NCBI GenBank assembly: GCA_033297075.1
Contig: MU858084.1
Coordinates: 1-64,000, forward strand
Reading direction: 5' to 3'
From: Rhypophila decipiens
Lineage: Eukaryota; Ascomycota; Sordariomycetes; Sordariales; Naviculisporaceae
DNA length: 64,000 bases
The position numbers and the translations under genes were made by a program. Shown here in pieces: positions 21,316 through 32,857 of the stretch (position 1 is the stretch's first letter; every line of letters begins with the position of its first letter). Below the pieces are notes generated by a model. That model was not told the DNA's origin. It was given only the letters and a program-made list of their open reading frames with translations, and made no database searches.

Positions 21316-21558
21316 CTAGCAGGAGCCGTTGAAGCAGCATGGGGGTCCAGTGCAGCTGCTCTCGTTGCAGTTCTACATTCAGTCCGACAAAGTTAGGTAC
21401 TTTAAATCTGACAAGGTCAAGGATAGAGACTATGCCAGAGTGGGTGCTGAAATGGAACATACACAAAGCTGGCGTTTCTCCTTGTCCGACTCCATCATTC
21501 TCTCGGGGACAGCGGCCACCAGGGCGACAAAGAGAGTGGTAATGAGAGCGAAACGCAT
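21316..21558 (-). CDS. Small secreted cysteine-rich peptide precursor
   Basis: Too short for a simple ORF search. Exon 1 (21558-21463) and exon 2 (21372-21316) are joined in phase 0 by a 90-nt intron with GTATGT donor, CCTAAC branch point and GTAG acceptor, giving 50 aa. Residues 1 to about 17 (MRFALITTLFVALVAAV) are a signal peptide. A short acidic propeptide follows, ending in a Kex2-type Lys-Arg at 28-29. The predicted mature peptide is 21 residues with six cysteines spaced C-x-C-x4-C-x4-CC-x4-C and two possible N-glycosylation sites. All six cysteines lie in the last 19 residues, spread over both exons, which supports the splicing. The spacing resembles small disulfide-rich secreted peptides, but no family is recognised. 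It could be an effector, antimicrobial or signalling peptide; none of these is shown. Confidence 0.65.
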
Positions 21559-23261
21559 TTTGATCGAATGGTTAGGTGTCGGCTTGACTATGAGCGAAAA
21601 AAAAACACAAGACAGGCTGGCTGTACCGTTGAACTGGGGAGATTGACGAGGAAGTGGGATAGAGGCTGATGATTTCGGAAATGGCACCAGACCTTCAAGA
21701 GGGGGGGGGGGGACTGGCAAGGCTTTATAGCATTTTCTGTTCCTCAATCAAATCTCATGAGGCTTGCAGTGGCTAGCCCGTTTCCTTCCTGGAAGTTCCG
21801 TTTCAGCCCAAGGCTCACCGCCGGCTCTGCACCCCGTCATGTCACTCAATAATTAGTGCATGTTTCCTCGTGTCAATTTCAAACAACACGAGTGTCGAAA
21901 AAGCCCATCTACGTCGTGATTTGTCACCTCAGGCCAGCTTTGAGATGCAGTCGGCCGCTGTGCCCCTGGTCTCCAAACAATATGAAAACGGTAAACAGTC
22001 ATGGCCTGCTGGTGGTTTTGGCTTGGAGATTTAGTTTGACCATCTTTCCAGTTTGAAGTGGCAGATCCATATGCTGTGTCAATCGGCGGTCGAGGGATCA
22101 ACTAATTAATCAAGTAAACACGCAAGATAGTAACGTTGATAGAGGTATATAGCCAAGATGATGAACGAGGCGACAATTTCCTGCTTTATTTCTCACCATG
22201 CTTGTCTCATAACGGGTTATTACCTTCTATGTTTGTTACCCAACGTATGTAGAGGCTCCAGGAGCCACAGAAAGCCAAGCTTGGACAATATGGATTCATC
22301 CTAGCATCCGTCTTTGCCGCATCTGCTACACGGGTACACGGCATGAAATCTGGCACAGGTTCCGGCATGCAAGTGTGCCATGAAGTTTGAACCACGACTG
22401 GTGTGGCAAACAATACTCCATTTGCGGTATATGAAAGCTTGTTTCCCCGAGTTGGTTCATGTTAGGAAGTCGCATCAGTGGCTCAAACAGTCGTGCCTTA
22501 AAGCCTTTCATGTTTCCAAGGATCAACAACTGCAGGTCTTGGGTCTTTGTACTTTCTATCGCAAGTCCGCGTACTTCCAGGTTTATTGGAATCCAATCTC
22601 AGCTCTTGCAGTACAAAGGTGATGCCCACTGACCATCACTTGGTGTGATCGGGGTCGACGGCGATCAGTCGACGAAGCTATGATGGAAGCCATTCACGAC
22701 GCTTCAATATTTGACAAGTCTCGATGGATTAGGTTTGGGCAACTACTAGTATTGCTGAGATCTGGATCATGATTCACATCCATCAACCCGTACCAGGTGG
22801 AGCCGCTCTAGGGGCGGGGCCGTGTTTATTAACGACTGCACTCGGTTGTGAGGGTGTGGTGGTCAAGTTAAGCTCTCCCAGCTCGGCTGGAAAAGTACCA
22901 AGCGGGGGGGAATGATGATCACGTACGCCAAGGCAGACGTGCCCGAGACTTGGTGCATCTCAGTTCCTGAGTCCTATGGTCTCGACATTATATGTATGAT
23001 GTACCCGAAACACCAGTTGACAGGGTGAGGGAAGAAGCTTGGGTTAAAATGATGATTGCAAAAGTTCAAGTCGGAGAAGCATTGCACGAGGCACCGAGGA
23101 CAGTCTGGAAATGAACACCATGAATTGCAAACTATATAATTCTCTCCTGTTGCGATTCTGGCATCTCCGGTTCGAGATGGCCATGCTACATTGGCTTGAC
23201 ACTCGCACCGTAACCTCCTCCGTGTTCGGTCCCGTGATATACACTTGTCCAGGACCGAGTC
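21559..23261. other. Intergenic; G12 tract, otherwise nothing recognised
   Basis: 1.7 kb without a supportable gene. A homopolymer of 12 G lies at 21701-21712, about 140 bp upstream of the peptide gene start. Confidence 0.4.
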
Positions 23262-24291
23262 TTAGCCACCAGCGGCGTCAAAGGCCTCAGTAGTCGCACT
23301 CTGTGCCTTGAGTACCGTCTCCTGGTTCTTGAAGTAGGTCGCATCGGCAGCGTCTCCCTTCCCAGTCGGGCTAATCATGACGAGCTCCTTGGGCGTGAGC
23401 TGTGCGCTGACCGAGCTCTGGTAAAGCGCTGGCCCGACAGGAGGGTAGGGAAGAACAGTCTTGGTATTGAACACGTCGTATTTGAATCCGGACTCATCCT
23501 TGACATACGCTCCAGGGAATGTGACGCCCTTGGGTGTGGCGGTGCCGCTGCCGGTGACCTTGAAATTGAAGCAGGTCATGTAGAACTGTGGGCCGATGGG
23601 ACTCCATTCAAATCCGGGGTTGGTGTGCAAGGCAAAATGCAAGGCAATGATCTAGAATAAGGGTGAGCAAGCTGGTACATGTAGGGATGGTAATACAGGC
23701 ATGAGCCGACTTACTTCGTGGCGGATAACATAAGTACCAGGCTTGATATCGGCGGGGATGGTGGTGGTCCAGGTGCCGTTGGTCGAGTCGAGGAGCTTGG
23801 TGGTAGCCCAGACACCCTGGCTGTCCACATCCTCCTGGCCGATCTTGAAGAACTCGAGCTTGTTCACGTCCACCTTGGAAATGGGTCCATCGTAGGGCGC
23901 CATGAAGGCCGTGATGGGCCCCTTGTGGCTGTAAAGCCAGCGCGACCAGTGGAAAGTGACATTGCTTCCGGCACGGACCTCGGCGACGGCTCCCGGTGCC
24001 GGGTTGTGGGTCTGGCCGCAAGCCATGGCCTTGCTCTTGAGGTCAAAGACCGGGCCCGTCTGGCCGCCGCCATAGGCAACACGAGCTGGAGCGGGACTCG
24101 TGTAGCTGTCAAGGAAAATATCCCAGCCAGGGTACCTGCAAGAACTGTTAGTCCAAGGTTGGAAGCATGCAGCTGGATTCTCTTGCTCCTTACACAGTAT
24201 TGTCCGCTGTGACGCGGTAAATGTAGCCGTGGCCAAGGGCCTCGCCGGCGAGGGCGAGGACGAGGACGAGAGCGGCGTGAACCGACCGCAT
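23262..24291 (-). CDS. AA9 lytic polysaccharide monooxygenase (former GH61)
   Basis: Three exons, 24291-24194, 24135-23715 and 23651-23262 (donors GTAAGG and GTAAGT), give 302 aa. A 20-residue signal peptide ends LAGEALG, so His21 (HGYIYRV) becomes the N-terminal copper-binding His of the histidine brace. The second copper His is H103 in LYSHKGP. The axial tyrosine is Y197 in GPQFYMTC with Q195, and IIALHFALH precedes it, as in the family. AA9 enzymes oxidatively cleave cellulose, and some hemicelluloses, outside the cell using copper and a reductant with H2O2 or O2. No CBM1 is present; the protein ends shortly after the core with a short tail. The C1/C4 regioselectivity cannot be read from this. 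Confidence 0.93.
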
Positions 24292-25237
24292 TGCAAAACT
24301 CGAGCCTTCCAGTCAGTTGTTGATGGGCTGCAAGTCAAGTAAAGGCAGTAGTATGTTGTTTTCTGAGTTTGCGATGACCAAGTGCTATCAGTTCCGTTGG
24401 CTAAGCTTCCTGGTCGCTACCTTATGTACCCGGATATGGTCAGAATCATGGCTCTGGGTAGCGGCATGTTGACACCTTGGAGCATATGACAACCTTGGCA
24501 GCAGCCATGCTGGTGTCCAAGACTGGCAATCAAAGTTCCCCAGACTTCTGCTCGTCTGTCCAATCGGCTCTGCAGTCGAGTCTGGGGTGTAATATCGGGT
24601 TCGGCTCGGGTGCAATGTGGACATTGTCTCCATGTGTTGGATATTAAAACTCCATCATACTTGTTTATGTAGAGTGCTAATGGTCAAACGTATAAGATAT
24701 AATAAGTTCCGCAAGTTAATATCCTCCCCCCACCGTTTCCGGTTTGCTCGGCCCCGCCGGGTATTTGCTGAGGTTGAGCCGGCCTGGATCACGTAATTAG
24801 CAGCAACCGAGCACTGGTTGAGCTTTATGTGGCACGCCCGGTGGACGCGCGGCTCTGGGATGCGGCAATGTAGTGGATTATCGATGAAAGATGTGCCTGT
24901 TCCCTTCATCCCATCATCAATACCTACGACAAGAGCATTCTGACTGATGGGGTGTCAACCGGACAATGACACAATGTCCGCTCGCTACCGACCATGTCCA
25001 GTGTCGGATATAAACCAACCCAAAGGCTGTTGTTGAAAGAGAACGCTTCCCGTCCGGACCGGATGGCAGATATCAAATGAGTCGAAGAGGGGGGCCGTGA
25101 CGCTGCAGAAGATATCAACAAGTACAAATACGCAGCCTTCAGAGTTCTGGCCTGCTTGCAGAGGTTGCCCATGTAGTTTGCCACTTGAACCAACATAAGC
25201 TTTACCACTGACCTGCCCTGCCATTTGAGACCTAACC
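24292..25237. other. Divergent promoter region between the LPMO and intradiol dioxygenase genes
   Basis: About 950 bp with short frames only. It serves as upstream region for both flanking secreted enzymes. Confidence 0.4.
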
Positions 25238-26575
25238 ATGCATATCACTTCACTTGTTGCCGTCTTCCTCTTGGGCCACGCGATCCAAGCACACCCGGGT
25301 CACGATGTCCACCACGAGGCAGCTCTGCGACGGCACTACCTGTCGGTTCAAGACAACAGTCTCGACCATTGTGCCGAGGTCTTTGCGGCCGAGGGGGTCC
25401 ATCGCCGGACAATAGATCGTCGAGCTGCGCGTGTTTCCGAGCTGAGTCCCAATCTCGAGAGTAGGCTGAATTCTGTCCAACCCTCAAGTTGGCCCGGGCA
25501 TCTTGCAATGTCGTTCTAACAGGCATGGGACCTCTAGGTCGACAGGCTCCCAAGATCCCCCCGAGCCATAAGGGTTCTCAGGGATACAAGCCCGACACTG
25601 ATCCTCAGCTGGTGTTTGGTTCCAACAAGGCATGCGTGCTCACCCCAGAGGTTACCGAGGGTCCATTCTGTAAGTGTCAAGGCTCTCAGCTGCCGACGTG
25701 GGCATGCGCTGACAAGATCAACCCACTGCATCAAGACGTCCAGGGACAGGATGTTCGCAGCAACATTGTCGAGCAAGAGAAGGGCGTGGCCCTGCATCTC
25801 GACTTTCAGCTGATTGACGTGACAACGTGCAAGCCCATGAAGGATGTTTATATCGAGCTGTGGAGTGAGTCTTTCTTCCTGGGTCCCACACTTTACTTGA
25901 GAATGGTTTCTGACATGGCGTGCGTCCATCCGATTAGACGTCAACGCGACTGGCGTCTACAGCGGTGCCGTATCCCCCGTCAACGGCGTTGGTGGCGACA
26001 CCAAAAACCTCGACCGGACCTTTCTCCGCGGCGCCCAAAAGACCGACGAGGACGGCGTGGTCCAATTCCAGACAAACTTTCCAGGCCACTACGCCGGTAG
26101 AGCCACCCACATACATCTCATGACGCATCTCAACGCTGAGCCCAAGGCCAACAACACCATGTGGGACCTCTCGGCCACCTATGCCGGCCAGCTCTTCTTC
26201 GACCAAGATCTGATCGACGCCATCGAGAAGCTCGACCCATACAACAAGAACCGACAGTCCAAGATGCGCAACACCCAGGACACCATCCTGCTGCAGGAGA
26301 CGCCCACGGCTGATCCCTACCTCGAGTATGTCTACCTCGGGGACAAGGTCGACGCTGGACTCTTTGCCTGGTACAGACTCGGTGTCAACCCCAGCCACAA
26401 CCGGACCATCATGGCAGCAGCGCAGAGGTTCAAGGAGGGTGGCAAGATCAAGACAGGAAATCCCGGTGCCGGAGCTCTCTTCCCAGGTGGATTCCCAACC
26501 TATGCTCCTGGTGTGGGAAGCCCGGTGCCCACCGGTGCCGCTGGCGGCGGGAGAGGCAAGTGGATGAGGGGTTAA
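25238..26575 (+). CDS. Secreted intradiol ring-cleavage dioxygenase
   Basis: Four exons, 25238-25460, 25523-25669, 25736-25864 and 25938-26575, all in frame, give 378 aa. The signal peptide is residues 1-18 (MHITSLVAVFLLGHAIQA), followed by an N-terminal extension. The catalytic domain begins NKACVLTPEVTEGPFYVQGQDVRSNI, spanning the exon 2/3 junction, with the Tyr of EGPFYV as an expected iron ligand. It continues with VYIELWNVNATGVYSG across the exon 3/4 junction, and GHYAGRATHIHLMTH with the His ligands. The Gly/Pro-rich C-terminus is low complexity. Family members are non-haem Fe(III) enzymes that cleave catechols between the hydroxyls; extracellular fungal ones act on lignin-related or plant aromatic compounds. 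The exon junctions are supported because each restores a family motif. Substrate unknown. Confidence 0.88.
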
Positions 26576-26762
26576 AGCATGATAATAATTATGCTAAGAT
26601 AGGGTATGGTCAAAATATGGAGCTGTTCATAACAATCCTTGTGTACAAAAGATGGCGATATCAAAATGCCATGAGGCAACAGTAGTAACTTTTGTGTTTC
26701 GTATAACCCTTGTGAATCTCAGGACCGAGCTACCTAGTAGAATTAGTACTGGTATGGGACTA

Positions 26763-28345
26763 CTAGCAGCAGTTGACACTACACAGGGCCTCAAAAGCAC
26801 GACGCCCAGGCTTATCGTGAATGGCATCAATCCAAGCAATTTCCGTCATCTTGACTCTCACTTCGTCCCACGTCATCGCGTTTCCTTCGATTTCTGCATT
26901 CCAACGAGCTCTCAGCCAGGTCAAGTCATCAGAGGGTGCATCCGGCGATGAGATTGCGGCTGTGTCGACTTTGAAGACAGCCACTGCGCCTACCAGCAAA
27001 ATCCAGAGAATAATGTCTCGAGGTGCGTGTCGGCCCGAGAATTTGGGGAGTGCAATTGCCTGGCAAGACTCTCGGAGGCTGTCCTTCAGGTAGGAATTAT
27101 TAGCCGATGCTTCCCGTCCTGTTTGAGAAGAGGCCTCAGACGCCGAGACCAGAAAGGCAAGCAGTGTCAGGCAGAGAGCCTTGTGAACCGGAGTGACATG
27201 ATTCGCGGCAAAGCTGTTCCGCAGGTCTAGGAGCTGATATTGTAGAAGGTGTACCAGGCTCTGGGTTTCGATGGTAGAGAGTTGTTTGAGTGTCTCGGAA
27301 GGGTCTGTGTTGAGCTGATGCGTGAGGCTTTGTACTCGTCGGAGAAGAGCGACAAGTTCAACACCATTTTGGGATCCCAGGTGAGCGATAACAGTGTCTG
27401 TCGGGATGCTGTTACCTGATATCATGGAAATGTTGTCTTCATGAGAGCATTGTTCCAGTGACTCGTCTTGGTGGGCGAGTTGATCTTGGAGAAAGACGGG
27501 TTCATCGCCAGAGTGGATTGCAGCCGCCAGATCGTATCTCGCGACTTTGGCAATGAGGTTCGCACAATGCTTGAACATGGCCAGCCCCCCACGCAGCCTC
27601 GTAATCTGTGCCAGGCCCTTCATATGAATCCTGGCAGTGGTGTGCTCGCCCAGGGAAGAAAAGGCGAGAACAAGAGTGGCGACCATGCAGGTGGTCGAGT
27701 CGTTGATCGACAAGAGAGGATCAGCCAACCGTTGGTTAAGAGACCTGATGGTATTGTCTAGGTGGTATAGCGCAGTCTTTCCCAACGGAGCCCGCTGCAG
27801 GATGCTGTAGCTCGCCGAGATGCAAAACAGCAGCGGGTGCGTGTAGGTGGCATCTTGCACCACCCACTGATGCCAGAGCCGCTCGCCCAGGTCAAAGTCG
27901 ACACCCATGCCGAGGTTGCATATCGCAGTCGAGGAGCCTGTGTAAACTGCCTACCATGAGTCTCGGACCTGATTCTCTAAAGTGATCTAGCATACTTACA
28001 GTCAAAGGTCAGGCCCTGTGAACAGGCGTCGAGGTTGTGATAGAACCGAAAGGGAGAAACACAAGACCGAACAGCCAGTGAAGGGGTTTCGTCGTATCTG
28101 GTGCTTGAGCTCTGCCGTTTGTGTTCAGGGATGGGCTTGGAAATGTGGCCGTCACTTCGAGCCAGGTGACTTGGAGCCAGGTGGACCGACGGCACCGGAC
28201 GCACGCCGATCCGTAGGTTCCTGCCATGCATTACATGTCTGCGGATGAGGCTCTTATCTTTGCACTTCTGGGGCTTTCCGAGACCGTTGACGGGAATAAA
28301 GGCAAACTCTTTGGGTCGCCTAATCCTCTGGGTCGATCTGTCCAT
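26763..28345 (-). CDS. Fungal-specific transcription factor-like protein without a zinc cluster
   Basis: Two exons, 28345-28000 and 27937-26763 (donor GTAAGT, acceptor ACACAG), give 506 aa. The N-terminus (RRPKEFAFIPVNGLGKPQKC, then a basic RRHVMHGRN) matches the opening of fungal proteins that carry only the C-terminal Fungal_trans_2-type regulatory domain. That domain is visible from about residue 115: LWHQWVVQDATYTHPLLFCISASY, LNQRLADPLLSINDSTTCMVA, and HMKGLAQITRLRGG. No Zn(II)2Cys6 binuclear cluster precedes it. Such proteins may act as regulators or have lost direct DNA binding; targets are unknown. It is convergent with the intradiol dioxygenase gene. Confidence 0.8.
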
Positions 28346-29052
28346 GGCAGCGAGTCAGGCGTCCGTCTCTCGGGCTGATATTGCGTCTCTGATGTTGGGC
28401 AAATGTCGGCCGGCTCGGGTGAGTGTTACGGTACGGGTTTTATTGCTAGTGGCACTAATCCGGTAAATAATCGGGTGGAGCATGGATATTCTGGCTTCTG
28501 GTCAAGGATTCAGAAATAGATAGAACAGATGCCATCGTCGTGTCCGAGTCGGTCGAGGCACAGTTCACCGCTATTACCTGAATGCTGACACGACTACGCG
28601 TGTACGATCTGGAGGCTAGACACACCCAAACAACCATCGGATAGCCAATGAGAGCGGGGCGGAGAAGCTTGATGCCCCGATGCCGAGGTTACCATGCCCT
28701 TCTAGGACACACCTGTAACCCCGCCCCCACTCGACCATTTTCCGTTTTGGGATCAATAGGTAAATTTCAAGACGGACGTGTGTGATCCTTTGTCTGTACT
28801 GCCCTGTCAAAGCCCTGCCAGATGATTCAATGGCATTGCGGCGGTTAGGGCACAGCTTGTTATTTCCGATCATGGCTGGATATATTGGCCCCCAAAAAGG
28901 ATATTGATAAGAACAGACCTTTACGATCAACGGTTTAAAAGGTCTGAGGATTCGCTCTCCTCGTCAATGTCTCTTGAGATTTTCTTTGTCATTGTCTTCA
29001 TTATATCTGTAACAAGTATCATAGCTCATCCTCAACAGCCTTTGCCACCATC
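28346..29052. other. Divergent promoter region
   Basis: Between the transcription-factor-like gene and the dienelactone hydrolase gene. No coding signal; a CT-rich stretch precedes the hydrolase start. Confidence 0.4.
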
Positions 29053-29980
29053 ATGAGCTCAAAGGCCCCCTGCGACCAATGTATCAAGGTATGATGGCAT
29101 TTCCCTCTACACATTAACCGCGGAGCATTTGCTGATTGACAGGCAGGGGACGATCCACTCGGGAAATCCCATTGGAGAAACCATCACCCTTCATGGCCTG
29201 ACGACGTACGTGGTCGGGAATCGTACGAGCCCGCGCGGGATAATCGTCATGTACTCGGACGTCTTCGGCTTGGAACTGCCCAACAACAAGCTCATAGCAG
29301 ACAGCTACGCCAAATCAGGGGAATGGCTGGTCTACATGCCGGATTTCTTCGAGGGGGATCCCGTGCCTCTGAAGATGGCTGATTTGCTGATCCCCGTGGA
29401 TGCGGCCAGCCAGTCCAAGATTGGAAAATACGGCGGGCTGCTGGCTTCCATGCCCAGTTATCTTCTCTGGACGGGGAGGCACAAGACGGCAAAGACGGAG
29501 AAGGTGTGCGTCGACTTTCTGGCCAAGCTGAGGCGAGACACGCAGCCCAAAGGCCTGAAGATTGGCATGGTCGGCTTCTGTTGGGGTGGCAAGTACGCCA
29601 TCCGCGCTGGTCTGGACGAGCATATGATCGAGGTCGGTGCACGCAAGGAAAAGGTGCCCTTGGTGGACGCCGTCGTGGCTCTCCATCCCAGCCATCTGGT
29701 CGTGCCAGCTGATGTGGAAGGATTGGTCGTGCCGGTGAGTTATGCATGGGGAGAAGAGGACTCCCTTGTGAGTCTCGAAACAAAGACCAAGGTCGAGGAG
29801 GTGGAAAGTCGAGTGAGCAAGGCCGAGGGAAAGAAGCCCAGGCCCAAGATGGAGCACCAAGTCTACAAACCGGGACGGCATGGCTTTGCGGTCAGGGGCA
29901 ATCCGGATGATGCTGCCGAGAGGGCTTGTTTGGAGAACTCGGTCACCCAGGTGCTGGAATGGTTTGGGAAGTGGCTCTGA
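29053..29980 (+). CDS. Dienelactone hydrolase family protein
   Basis: Exon 1 (29053-29088, MSSKAPCDQCIK) and exon 2 (29147-29980) give 289 aa. The acceptor at 29146 is chosen over the one at 29142 because it yields KGTIHSGNPIGE, the usual opening of fungal DLH proteins. The alpha/beta-hydrolase fold has nucleophile Cys157 in VGFCWGGKYA, Asp217 in WGEEDSL and His257 in GRHGFAVRG, the DLH Cys-Asp-His triad. Bacterial DLH opens dienelactone in chlorocatechol degradation, but most fungal paralogues have unknown substrates. No signal peptide, so likely cytosolic. Confidence 0.9.
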
Positions 29981-30141
29981 TGTCACTGTATGTTCCTTGG
30001 CAAATATCTTGTTATTACTACTATATACGGTTTAACCATAGCCATACTCTTCATTATTGCGTGCCTTCATAAAGACAATAAACTTGTAAACTGAACGCTC
30101 TGTCATCCTCACACGGTGCCTATCAAACAACATAAAGACGT

Positions 30142-32075
30142 CTAAAACAAAGTGCCCTTGGTGTTGTTGACCTTGGCTACGTTGATATTCCTAATCATCA
30201 GGGTCCAAACGATGGTCAAGGCCATGACACCAGTACCGGCAGCCACCATCCTGGTCTGCGCATACGAGTAGGCCTCCTGGATTGCGATTCTCGTGGCACT
30301 TCCGACCTCGTACGACAGCTGGGTCTGGAGGTCATATGCGATGGTCGTCAGATTCTCTAGCGCATCCTCGGGAAGATAACGCTCGAGGGCCGGGGAAAAT
30401 GTGTTGGACCAGATGGCACCAGAGACGGTGGAGCCGATGGCACCGCCCGTGCTGCCAATGACAAAGAGCAGGCCCAACACGGCGGCCACACGCTGATGGT
30501 CGACGGCGGCAAGGACGGCAACCTGCTGGACAATGATGAAGATGGCACCGCCGATGGAAGTGAAAACCTGGCACATAATGAGGTACCCGGGTGCGAAACT
30601 GGCGGTGCGGAAGTAGATCATAAGACCCTGGCCGAGGAGGTAAATGGGCACTGCGATATAAAGAAGCCACTTGAAGTAGCCAGTCTTGTGGATCGAGTAG
30701 CCGACGATGAAGAGAAGAAAGCCCGACACGACGCCGAAGGTGCTGCTGATGTAGCCAGCCTCGGCCATGGTGACATTGTTGACGACCTGGAGGAAGGAAG
30801 TGAAGTAGTTGGCCCAACAATAGTACCCGATCTGGTAGGTGGCGTTCATCAGACAGGTTCCAATGATGGTGCGGTTGGTCAGCATCTTGAGGTTGAGCAT
30901 GGGCACGGGAGCCACGAAGGTCTCATAGAGGCCAAAGCCAACGAGGATGAAAAAGCCGACCACCAACATGGCGATGATGTGGCCCGACTCCCAGCCCTTT
31001 TCGGCCCGGTAGGCGAGGTTGAAGGGCAGAAGAAAGACGATCAGGCCAGCAGAGAACAGAAAGACGCCCGGCGCTGTGGCAAGGAAACGGTTAGTTCAAC
31101 TTGGAGAAGCGGGGAGGCTAGGGTTCGGGTTGAAGATGTACTTACCATCAAACTGGACAAAGTAATGCCAGAGGCTCTGCATCATGGTCCGGCCATTATC
31201 TTCCTTGACCATCAACCCTTGTTCCTTGGCTCTTCGGAGCGCGGCAAGAAGGATAAAGAAGAGCGGCGCGGCAACGACGGGAAAGAGGATGGCAAACATG
31301 CCAATGCCCCATCGCCAGTTGTCTGGCCACCAACCCTCGGCGGCCTTGGAACCAGCAAAGGCAGTGATCATATAAGGGGACGAGGTGAAGGCGTAGGCAA
31401 GACCTCGGTTCTTGACCTTGGAGGCATCGGCGGTTATGACGTCGATACAGAAGGTGACACCCATGAAGCCGACATTGTAGAAGACATAGGCTGCGCAAAA
31501 CATGGCGTAGTTGGTGCAGGCCGCCATGAGCACGATTCCCAGAGTGATGAGGGTGGCCATGAGAAGGAAGCCTTGGGGACGGCCCCAAACGTCGAGAACC
31601 TTGGACAGGGGGATGAAGACCGAGGCCGTCATGACATCCGAGACAATGTAGATGATGTTGAGCTCCGAGTGGGATTCGTAAAAGCTGGCGACGTACGGCA
31701 CGAGGTTGTATACGATGGACGACATGAAGGCGTTGCAGAGGTAGAGCATCCAGATGCTGCAAGGGGCATATGGTTAGCACTAGTCGTCGTCTCCCAGTGG
31801 ATGGCAAGTACTGACTTGAAAAAGACGAGAGCAAGCGTCTTCTTGGACCAGCTCAGGGTGACGGCCTCGACGGCTCTGACACCCTCCTGAAGATTCTCAT
31901 CGGAGCGGTCCGAGTCGCCGTGCTGCGACACATCAGACCCGTTGTTGACGGCAGCAACGTCGGCTGCGGCCAAGTCCTTCTTCTCGTCCCCGGCCGTCAC
32001 GGCTTGGGTCTCGCTGGCCTTGGAGCTGGACTCGCGGAAGGCGACCAGGATTTTGGACAGGATCGGTACAGACAT
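30142..32075 (-). CDS. Siderophore iron transporter (MFS, ARN/SIT/Mir type)
   Basis: Three exons, 32075-31816, 31756-31146 and 31073-30142 (donors GTCAGT and GTAAGT), give 600 aa. A hydrophilic cytosolic N-terminus of about 75 residues precedes a 14-helix MFS. Typical SIT motifs include IWMLYLCNAFMSSIVYNLVPY at helix 1, IPLSKVLDVWGRPQG between helices 2 and 3, and VGFMGVTFCIDVITADASKVKNRGLAYAF. YQIGYYCWANYFTSFLQVVN lies in the second half. Family members at the plasma membrane import ferri-siderophores by proton symport. It heads the siderophore locus, and its upstream region carries two ATCWGATAA sites, pointing to SreA control. Its place beside sidH/sidF/sidD resembles the MirD-type transporter next to the A. 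fumigatus cluster; the exact substrate is inferred. Confidence 0.9.
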
Positions 32076-32348
32076 GATGTGCTGTAAGTCTAAAGTCCTC
32101 AAACAAGGACAAGATTGAAACAAGAAAGAGGAAACAAAACAGCGGCACTGGGCCCGTTTGGTTCAAATTAGGAGGCGGAACAAAACAATATGGGAGAATT
32201 GCTCAAATGCAACTAGAGAGAGGCAGAGTGACGGCGGTGCAACCTTGTCCGGGAGAAATGGAGTGCAGGAACTGGAACTGCACGAGGACTCGGGAACGAA
32301 CAGCTCCAAGTGGAGGTATACATGTACTGGCGAGCTGCCACGGGGACC

Positions 32349-32685
32349 ATCTGATAAGATTAGATGGGAAAGCCGGCCAAGGTCAGCCAAGTTCGGCCAA
32401 GGGACGACTGCCCGAGGTCGGGAGAAAATAACGCGGGCATAGTATACAGTGTTTTCGTCTGGGCACTTGATACTGTGAGCCTGGGGAGCTGACGGGGACG
32501 AACAAGGATGGGAGCCAAGACGCGGGTTTGTCAGGAAAATGGCCTGATCTAATCAATCCATCAGATTAGATCAAGAGGCGGACTGTGATTGGCTGGCGTG
32601 GTCCCTTTGGCTGCGGGTTTCTCGCTTAGCTCTCTGCCAGGATTGGAGCAATGGAGCGGAGCTGCAAGAAAAATCTTTATCAGAT
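32349..32685. promoter_or_regulatory. Two SreA-type GATA sites in the siderophore transporter promoter
   Basis: ATCTGATAA at 32349-32357 (+) and TTATCAGAT at 32677-32685 (site on the minus strand) both match ATCWGATAA, the high-affinity site of the iron-responsive GATA repressor SreA/SRE/Urbs1. They lie about 275 and 600 bp upstream of the transporter ATG. Confidence 0.7.
32545..32573. repeat. Perfect 10-bp inverted repeat in the transporter promoter
   Basis: TGATCTAATC (32545-32554) and GATTAGATCA (32564-32573) are exact reverse complements, separated by 9 bp. The right arm overlaps an ATCAGATTAGAT motif at 32560-32571 that recurs near sidJ. Confidence 0.75.
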
Positions 32686-32857
32686 CATGAGGAACCAAGG
32701 ATCATGCCGCCCCTTTTCCCGCGCAACCAAACAAAAGCACGCAGTCACAGAAATGTGGAGAGAAATCGTGCTCATTCCCGTAGCTTCTCGAGACTATTGA
32801 TCTACATACGGATACAGCGCGTCATAATCATGCGGGCAGTTCTCAAGATGAAGCCCA

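Noticed and set aside
30496..31890. 464-codon open frame on the plus strand
   Set aside because: Antisense to the siderophore transporter; very charged low-complexity translation typical of an antisense shadow.
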